From contig CAZAAT010000030.1 of assembly GCA_964483175.1 (NCBI GenBank), positions 1 to 25,973 on the forward strand: DNA of 25,973 nt, written 5' to 3'. Shown in pieces: positions 20,975 through 25,973 of this stretch; the stretch's first letter is position 1, and the number at the start of each line of letters is the position of its first letter. This DNA is from JAAYHC01 sp964483175 (lineage in GTDB: Bacteria > Bacillota > UBA5301). The notes beneath the pieces were generated by a model. The model was not told where the DNA came from. It saw only the letters and a list, made by a program, of their open reading frames with translations, and ran no database searches. A program made the position numbers and the translations under genes.

Positions 20975-22552
20975 ATCGACCAATTCCGGACTAGAACAAT
21001 AGACGTTGACCAAGATTGGCTCGGTCGCGGCCAACGCCTCTGTTAGCGCCGAATCGAGTTCACCGACATTGGAAACCGCGCGGTATGCTAACTGGTACGC
21101 TGCTGCCAAATGATTAAAATCAACCTGGGGCAAGTCTGTTCCGACTAAGCTTGCCCCTTTTTGCTGCATTTTTTGCCGTTCAAGGTCATATGAGCCGTTA
21201 TTTACTACTATTACGACGACAGCGAGATTGTAGCGGCTCAATGTTGCTAATTCTCCTGAATTCAGCAGCAAACCACCATCTCCCACTATCGCCACAACTT
21301 GACGCACCTGGTCAGCCATTTTGGCTGCAATTGCCGCCGGCAGTCCGGCACCGATGCCGCGCCAATAGTTAGATAGTAAAACAGTTTGTTTTTTCGCCCA
21401 AAATGATTTATCAAACCAATGGATAAAAGCGCCAATATCCAGGGCGATGATCGCATCTTCGGCTATGTGAAGGCTCAGAGCCGACATCAGTTTCGAAGGG
21501 TGGATCGGTTCCTCGCTATGCTTAGCCTCGGCCGTAAGCTGACGTTGCAGCTCTTTTCTGCTCTCCGCAATTTCCGCCACCCATGTGCTGTCAGTATTCT
21601 GTCTCGGTACTATCTCCATAAGCTTCTTGGCTAAGTACGTAAAATTCCCTGTCAGCGGGGCCACCAATGGCAAGCTCCAATCCAAGTTCCCTGTCTTGGT
21701 GGCTATCTGCACCGTTGGCACCCGCGGCAGAAATGGTTTCTCATATGGGGCGCTGCCAATCATAATTATTCCGTCTGCTTTGCTCACCACAGATGGTAAG
21801 TATGATTCACCGATTCCGCCGATGTTTAAATAATGATCTCCTCCAACCAACCCTTTGGCAGCCTGAGCAACTACAAGAACTGCACCAAGCTTTTCAGCCA
21901 GGTGCAGCCAGTCCCCGGTGGTAGAAGCAGCTTCAGAGCCGAGCAGGATCAATGGGCGTCTAAATGAACGAATCTGATCAGCTGTTGCTTGGATATCTCC
22001 CGATCTATTTTCTAGCGGCTGCCAGGTTAGCTCCGGTAGCCCGGCCTCGACAGCCTGTGCGAATACATCCCCCGGGATGCCAAGGTGTACTGCGGTCCGC
22101 TCAGTTAACGCCGTCCCGATGGCGCGCGTCAGCACCTCCCGCAGAGCCGATCCACTGAAAACCTGTTCGCTCAGACCGGTTATCGATTGGTAGAACGACT
22201 GCTGGGCAAAGTACTGACTTGTGCCGGTCGCCACCTGAGCAACCTTGACCTGGCCGGTGATCGCCAAGAGCGGCTGGGCGTCAAAGTAAGCATCGGCAAC
22301 AGGCGATGCCAGGCCGGCAGCGCCAGGCCCGGAAGTTGCCGTGCAAACCCCTAACCCACCAGTCAGACGGGCTTCAGTGAGCGCCATATAGCCCGCACTG
22401 AGTTCATTGGTGGCCGCCACAAAAGTTAAATTAGGTTGGCGGCTAATGGCATCAAGCAGTGGAAAAATAGCTGTTCCCGCCACCCCATATATCCGCCTGA
22501 CGCCTATATTCGCCAGCAAGCCCACCAAATAATCTGCTGCGGTAAACTTCAC
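20960..22552 (-). CDS. ThDP-dependent enzyme of the acetolactate synthase/pyruvate oxidase superfamily
   Basis: A 530-residue enzyme with the three-domain layout of this superfamily. The N-terminal pyrimidine-binding domain has catalytic E50 in ATNELSAGYMA, the central domain begins near LILLGSEA, and the C-terminal pyrophosphate domain has VGDGGLLLNSGELATL ending in NN about 28 residues on. I cannot tell acetolactate synthase, pyruvate oxidase, a decarboxylase or a sulfoacetaldehyde/oxalyl-type enzyme apart. No regulatory small subunit (ilvH) gene is adjacent, which weakens a biosynthetic acetolactate role. GTG 22552 has GGAAGGGG at 9 bases; the upstream GTG-less extension to 22603 lacks a ribosome site. 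It is divergent from the Gfo/Idh gene. Confidence 0.82.
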   Translation of the reverse strand: MKFTAADYLVGLLANIGVRRIYGVAGTAIFPLLDAISRQPNLTFVAATNELSAGYMALTEARLTGGLGVCTATSGPGAAGLASPVADAYFDAQPLLAITGQVKVAQVATGTSQYFAQQSFYQSITGLSEQVFSGSALREVLTRAIGTALTERTAVHLGIPGDVFAQAVEAGLPELTWQPLENRSGDIQATADQIRSFRRPLILLGSEAASTTGDWLHLAEKLGAVLVVAQAAKGLVGGDHYLNIGGIGESYLPSVVSKADGIIMIGSAPYEKPFLPRVPTVQIATKTGNLDWSLPLVAPLTGNFTYLAKKLMEIVPRQNTDSTWVAEIAESRKELQRQLTAEAKHSEEPIHPSKLMSALSLHIAEDAIIALDIGAFIHWFDKSFWAKKQTVLLSNYWRGIGAGLPAAIAAKMADQVRQVVAIVGDGGLLLNSGELATLSRYNLAVVVIVVNNGSYDLERQKMQQKGASLVGTDLPQVDFNHLAAAYQLAYRAVSNVGELDSALTEALAATEPILVNVYCSSPELVDLVVL

Positions 22553-22638
22553 CTCATAACGCCCCTTCCGAAAACAAAGAATATGACTAGGCTCATTATG
22601 CACACTATGAACCTGCTGGATACGATTGGAGATGGATA

Positions 22639-23700
22639 ATGATGTACAAAATGCGCATGGGAATAATCGGAACAGGCCTGGCCTTCGAAAAATTACACTA
22701 CCCCGCTTATCAGGAACTGCAGGATAAGTTCGAACTGGTGGCGCTCGCGGATACCGAGATCGAAAAAGCCAGATACTGGGCGAGCAGGCTGCAGATTAGC
22801 CCCGAAAACGTTTACTCTGATTACCGCCAACTATTGAGCCGCACTGACCTCGATGGCGTAGATATCATGGTGCCAATTGAGCTGAATTTCGAGGTAACAG
22901 AAGCTGCAGCCAGAGCATTTTCCGGTTCAAATCGGATAATCTTATGTGAAAAGCCTTTAGCTCCGACCTTCGAGCAGGCTGAAGCCTTTGTTGAACTGCC
23001 CCGCAAATACCGCGTGGCGATTAATATCGCTGAAAACTACCGATACAACGAAGAATACCAAATTATCCGGGAACTGGTACAGTCAAAACGCATTGGTGAG
23101 GTTCATTATTTTCTGCAGAACCGAGTTAATTGCTTCCTGTGTGACTTATCTGAGGGTTTGTTCCCATCTACAGAGTGGCGACAACACCCCGAGTATCCGG
23201 GCGGAGCTATTTTGGATACGGGAATTCATGATCTCGCCGGGTTACACCATATCTTTGGCCCGGTGGCAGAAGTCTTTGCCCATGGTAAAACCCAGGGATA
23301 TGATTACTCTCCTTATTCGGTCGTTACAGCCACTCTACGCTTCGTCTCCGGCGTTATCGGTACTTTTAGCTTTTTTACCGCGGGAAAAGAAATGCAACGA
23401 CCCCTAACGGGACTGCGGATCTTCGGTGATCAAGGAATGATCTATCTTGAAGAACGCGATTGCCAAACGGTTAATGTTGCCTTCAACGACGGCACTAGCA
23501 CCCAAATCCCGTACCAAGCCCAGCGAGGATACTACAATGAGCTGTTAAATCTATACAACGCCTGGCTGGGTAGAGAACAGCTTGCCGTCCCGCCGGAAGT
23601 CGAATTTGGCGACGCCAAGCTAGTCTTTTCCATCCTCGAATCAATCCGCAGCGGCCAACCGGTTAGGGTAGACTCCTACTTAACCGTCCATTCGGTGTGA
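22639..23700 (+). CDS. Gfo/Idh/MocA-family NAD(P)-dependent oxidoreductase
   Basis: A 353-residue two-domain dehydrogenase. The N-terminal Rossmann fold has GIIGTGLAFEKLHYPAY for the dinucleotide, LCEKPLA is the conserved lysine-containing motif, and the catalytic DTGIHDLAGLHH follows in the C-terminal domain. Typical substrates are sugars, inositols or sugar nucleotides; this one cannot be assigned. ATG 22639 follows GGAG at 7 bases, and a second ATG comes immediately after. Its 3' end overlaps gnd, encoded on the other strand, by 25 bases. With gnd beside it, a link to carbohydrate oxidation is possible but not shown. Confidence 0.87.
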   Translation: MMYKMRMGIIGTGLAFEKLHYPAYQELQDKFELVALADTEIEKARYWASRLQISPENVYSDYRQLLSRTDLDGVDIMVPIELNFEVTEAAARAFSGSNRIILCEKPLAPTFEQAEAFVELPRKYRVAINIAENYRYNEEYQIIRELVQSKRIGEVHYFLQNRVNCFLCDLSEGLFPSTEWRQHPEYPGGAILDTGIHDLAGLHHIFGPVAEVFAHGKTQGYDYSPYSVVTATLRFVSGVIGTFSFFTAGKEMQRPLTGLRIFGDQGMIYLEERDCQTVNVAFNDGTSTQIPYQAQRGYYNELLNLYNAWLGREQLAVPPEVEFGDAKLVFSILESIRSGQPVRVDSYLTVHSV

Positions 23701-25088
23701 AAAATGCCTTCCTGGTCGAGGCGACGGTAAGTGTGGGCCCCGAAATAATCACGTTGGGCTTGGACCAAATTGGCAGGTAAACGCTCCTGACGATAGGAAT
23801 CATAGTACCCTAGCGCTGAGGTCATGGCCGGGGTCGGTATCCCGCCTGCGATTGCTGTCATAGCAACGCTGCGCCAACACTCCTGCGCTTCGGCGAGTGT
23901 TTCATTAAAATAAGGGTCGAGCATTAGATTAGCTAGATCGCTATTAAGCTGATAGGCATCATTGATTTTATTCAAAAACTGCGCCCTGATGATACAACCG
24001 CCGCGCCATAGCAAAGCGATCTGTCCGAAATCCAGATTCCATGAATAAACCTTAGCGGCCTCGCGCAATAAGGCGAAGCCCTGGGCATAGGCGCAGATCT
24101 TGGCCGCATATAAGGCCTTTTCCAACTGGCTCAGAAACTGTTCTCGATCGACGGTAGGTCTTTGCGTCGGGCCGGTTAAGACTTGGCTAGCCGCTATTCT
24201 TTCCGCCTTTTGGGCCGAGAGAAATCTGGCATAAACGGCCTCGGTGATTATCGTCAACGGCACCCCAAGATCCAATGACTCCTCTGAGGTCCATTTCCCG
24301 GTGCCTTTTTGCTCGGCGCTATCAAGGATCAAATCTGCCAGTGGCCTACCGGTATCCTGATCTGCATAGCGCAATATATCGGCTGTAATCTCGATCAAGT
24401 ATGATTTTAGGTCGCCCTCATTCCACTTGGCAAAGACCGAGCCCATCTCCGCGGCTGACATCCCGAGGACTTCTTTCATTAGGTGGTAGGCCTCAGCAAT
24501 TAACTGCATATCGGCATATTCTATGCCGTTATGAACCATCTTCACGTAATGCCCTGATCCATCAGGACCTAGATAGGCGCAACACGGCTCACCAGCAACT
24601 TTGGCAGAGATGTCTATCAATAAATCCTTTACTAGTTCCCACGCTTTGGGCGAGCCTCCAGGCATGATACTCGGCCCCGTAAGCGCTCCTTCTTCTCCTC
24701 CGGAGACCCCCGTGCCTAAATAGAGCAAGCCTTTTTCTTCCGCTAATTTGGTGCGCCGGATAGTGTCTTTAAAAAATGAGTTGCCGCCATCGATGATGAC
24801 ATCACCCGGAGTTAGCAAGGGGATTAGCTGGTCGAGAACAGCATCCACCGCTTGGCCGGCCTTAACCATGAGCATTATTTTTCTAGGTGCTTCTAGACTA
24901 TCAATTAACTCAGCCAGGGTATACGCCCCAACAATGTTTTTACCACGAGCTGGCCCGGCCAAAAACTCGTCAACTACAGAGGTGGTCCGATTAAAAACTG
25001 CTACTTTGTAGCCATGGTTAGCCATGTTAAGTACAAGGTTTTGACCCATTACCGCCAAGCCGATTAATCCGATATCTGCTTTCGACAT
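23676..25088 (-). CDS. gnd: 6-phosphogluconate dehydrogenase, decarboxylating
   Basis: Oxidises 6-phosphogluconate to ribulose 5-phosphate and CO2 with NADP+ or NAD+ in the pentose phosphate pathway. It is full length at 470 residues. It has the Rossmann motif GLAVMGQNLVLNMANHG, the VIDGGNSFF and GTGVSGGEEGA segments, and the catalytic SGHYVKMVHNGIEYADMQ block, with the RGGCIIRAQFL region near the C-terminus. ATG 25088 follows GAGGGG at 8 bases. It has its own sigma-A promoter. Cofactor preference cannot be read with confidence. Confidence 0.95.
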   Translation of the reverse strand: MSKADIGLIGLAVMGQNLVLNMANHGYKVAVFNRTTSVVDEFLAGPARGKNIVGAYTLAELIDSLEAPRKIMLMVKAGQAVDAVLDQLIPLLTPGDVIIDGGNSFFKDTIRRTKLAEEKGLLYLGTGVSGGEEGALTGPSIMPGGSPKAWELVKDLLIDISAKVAGEPCCAYLGPDGSGHYVKMVHNGIEYADMQLIAEAYHLMKEVLGMSAAEMGSVFAKWNEGDLKSYLIEITADILRYADQDTGRPLADLILDSAEQKGTGKWTSEESLDLGVPLTIITEAVYARFLSAQKAERIAASQVLTGPTQRPTVDREQFLSQLEKALYAAKICAYAQGFALLREAAKVYSWNLDFGQIALLWRGGCIIRAQFLNKINDAYQLNSDLANLMLDPYFNETLAEAQECWRSVAMTAIAGGIPTPAMTSALGYYDSYRQERLPANLVQAQRDYFGAHTYRRLDQEGIFHTEWTVK

Positions 25089-25143
25089 CCTGATTTCCCC
25101 TCTCGTTTAGAGTGCCCTTTATTAAGCAGTATGACTCGCGGAC

Positions 25144-25172
25144 ATAGTAAGCGTAGATGTAAATATTGTCAA
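25144..25172 (-). promoter_or_regulatory. Promoter of gnd
   Basis: Perfect TTGACA (25167-25172) and TACTAT (25144-25149) are spaced by 17 bases, about 55 bases before the gnd start codon. Confidence 0.65.
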
Positions 25173-25229
25173 GCATCTAATTGAGGCAGTGAGTAAAAAT
25201 AAGTATATCACATGTCTTGGAGGGAATCG

Positions 25230-25379
25230 ATGACACGTAAAGAAACACCCTGCTGCTGCGGTGGTTGCGGGGAACGTCTCTCACCCACCCAGGTTAAGGG
25301 TGGCAAGACCATAGCTTATACGGACGAAAACGGAATTGGCTACTGCGCCCAGTGTCGAGCAAAACTGAAAAAATCTTAG
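25230..25379 (+). CDS. 49-residue Cys-rich zinc-ribbon-like protein
   Basis: An ATG at 25230, preceded by TTGGAGGG at ideal spacing, opens 49 codons. The product has a first cysteine knuckle CCCGGCGERLS (C8, C9, C10, C13) and a second, YCAQCRAKL (C39, C42), spaced as in small zinc ribbons. The start, ribosome site and paired Cys motifs make it a real gene despite its size. No family name is recognised; small zinc ribbons of this kind bind nucleic acid or partner proteins. A hairpin follows directly after the stop. Confidence 0.72.
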   Translation: MTRKETPCCCGGCGERLSPTQVKGGKTIAYTDENGIGYCAQCRAKLKKS

Positions 25380-25384
25380 CTTAT

Positions 25385-25417
25385 AGAGGCTGTCTCAGCA
25401 ATGATTGGGCAGCCTCT
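25385..25417 (+). terminator. Hairpin after the zinc-ribbon gene
   Basis: AGAGGCTG / CAGCCTCT form an 8-bp stem starting 5 bases after the stop, with a 17-base loop. No T-run follows, so it may be a weak or factor-aided terminator. Confidence 0.5.
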
Positions 25418-25485
25418 GACTTGCTGGTAATAAGCCGACCCTGCCTGAGTTGGGATAGTTGCTAAAACATCTAAATATGTCTGAG

Positions 25486-25516
25486 AAAAAACAAAAAAGC
25501 AAGCATCGCGCCTGCT
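25486..25516 (-). terminator. Intrinsic terminator of tmRNA
   Basis: On the minus strand AGCAGGC / GCTTGCT (one G-U pair) forms a 7-bp stem with a 5-base loop and is followed by TTTTT-G-TTTTTT, 8 bases past the mature 3' end. Confidence 0.85.
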
Positions 25517-25523
25517 ATAATTA

Positions 25524-25885
25524 TGGTGGAGGCGGTGGGAGTCGAACCCACGTCCGAAGAGGTACAAACAAGAGCTTCTCCGAGCGCAGCCTAACGTTTA
25601 AAATTTCGCTGTCCCGACCGACGCTAGGCAAACTGTCGAGCCAACTATCCCGGTATGGTTTCCCGCCGATCCCGCCGAGAGCCAGGAAGGCAGTAGTCGA
25701 TTATCATGACGCCCGGACTTCAGGCCATCGACAAGCCCGAAGCGGACGAGCTACTTAGTTATTAAGCAGCTAAAGCGTAATCGTAATCGGCATTTGTAAG
25801 CCGTTCCACCCGTTTAACGAGTCTGGCGGAAAACTCGGCTCGCTACCCTTGCCTCTACAACTCCCCGTCGATACCAAGCGCCCCC
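25524..25885 (-). ncRNA. ssrA: Transfer-messenger RNA (tmRNA)
   Basis: Rescues stalled ribosomes by trans-translation. The 5' end GGGGGCG pairs with the 3' CGCCTCC before an encoded ACCA, and the third pair is the G-U that AlaRS recognises. The 5' domain has the conserved ATCGACGGGG and the 3' end has the T-arm GGTTCGACTCCCACC. The tag reading frame is at 25762-25797 and encodes TNADYDYALAA before TAA, ending in the ALAA degron read by ClpXP. By analogy the resume codon would be ACA at 25795-25797, although AAT is possible. The remaining 3' two thirds hold the pseudoknots. Total 362 bases, normal for a one-piece tmRNA. Confidence 0.95.
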
Positions 25886-25904
25886 ATATTAAGCTGTCAA
25901 ACTT

Positions 25905-25910
25905 ATTATA
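25905..25910 (-). promoter_or_regulatory. -10 element of a tmRNA promoter
   Basis: A perfect TATAAT lies about 20 bases before the mature 5' end; its -35 (TGCAAT at 17 bases) is poor. A second, extended -10 (TGGTATAAT) occurs at 25951-25959 with its -35 beyond the window edge, so two start sites are possible. Confidence 0.5.
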
Positions 25911-25973
25911 CTACACCCTGAGGACACATTGCACACCCCAGCAGCACTTTATTATACCATCTTCAGTCACTTC

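Noticed and set aside
1..25973. CRISPR arrays, insertion sequences, prophage or defence islands
   Set aside because: No regularly spaced repeats, transposase or integrase frames, or terminal inverted repeats were seen; the repeated AGTGGCCACT at 9591-9616 is explained by a terminator.

Overview
The window looks like chromosomal core from an anaerobic, endospore-forming member of the Firmicutes with roughly even base composition. It carries an alpha/beta-type small acid-soluble spore protein, strong AGGAGG-type ribosome sites, frequent GTG and TTG starts, an oxygen-sensitive 2-oxoacid:ferredoxin oxidoreductase beta subunit, a DUF3243 protein and an SdpRI-like pair. Two features hint at a double-membrane (diderm) cell. 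One is an exported protein with a beta-barrel-type C-terminus (Gly at -6, Tyr at -3, Phe at -1). The other is a solute-binding protein with a cleavable signal and no lipobox. I see no insertion sequence, phage, CRISPR array or rRNA.

Layout. 1-1.5 kb: porB 5' part, two small proteins, SASP. 1.65-4.2 kb: a three-gene sulfonate/taurine-type ABC importer. 4.25-6.1 kb (minus): rnhA with a membrane-anchored rhodanese, then an ArsR/SdpR-like repressor and SdpI-like membrane protein with an inverted-repeat operator. 6.2-9.6 kb: an AarF/UbiB kinase-like protein, NikR, a DUF421/DUF4363 membrane pair and an unannotated 42-residue membrane peptide. 9.6-11.6 kb (minus): a tungstate/molybdate-type import operon (ModE-like regulator, permease, ATPase) behind a consensus promoter and a structured leader ending in a terminator. 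11.6-14.3 kb: barrel-like protein, TorD-type chaperone, tetraheme cytochrome c, PsiE, tRNA-Gly(CCC). 14.4-18.7 kb (minus): a tight run of a Ddl-like ATP-grasp ligase, a KamA-type aminomutase, two prepilins and a PilX-like protein. 18.9-25.1 kb: degenerate GGDEF protein, trpS, a ThDP enzyme, a Gfo/Idh/MocA oxidoreductase and gnd. 25.2-25.97 kb: a 49-residue Cys-rich protein and tmRNA (ssrA).

How the parts relate. Tungstate/molybdate uptake, a TorD-family chaperone and a multiheme cytochrome point to molybdo/tungsto-enzyme-based anaerobic respiration, but the oxidoreductase itself is not in the window. The strongest candidates for something undescribed are the leader RNA of the modE-like/tupBC operon, the overlapping ligase-aminomutase pair (a possible beta-amino-acid ligation pathway), and the GGDEF protein that keeps its c-di-GMP I-site but has lost the two active-site glycines.
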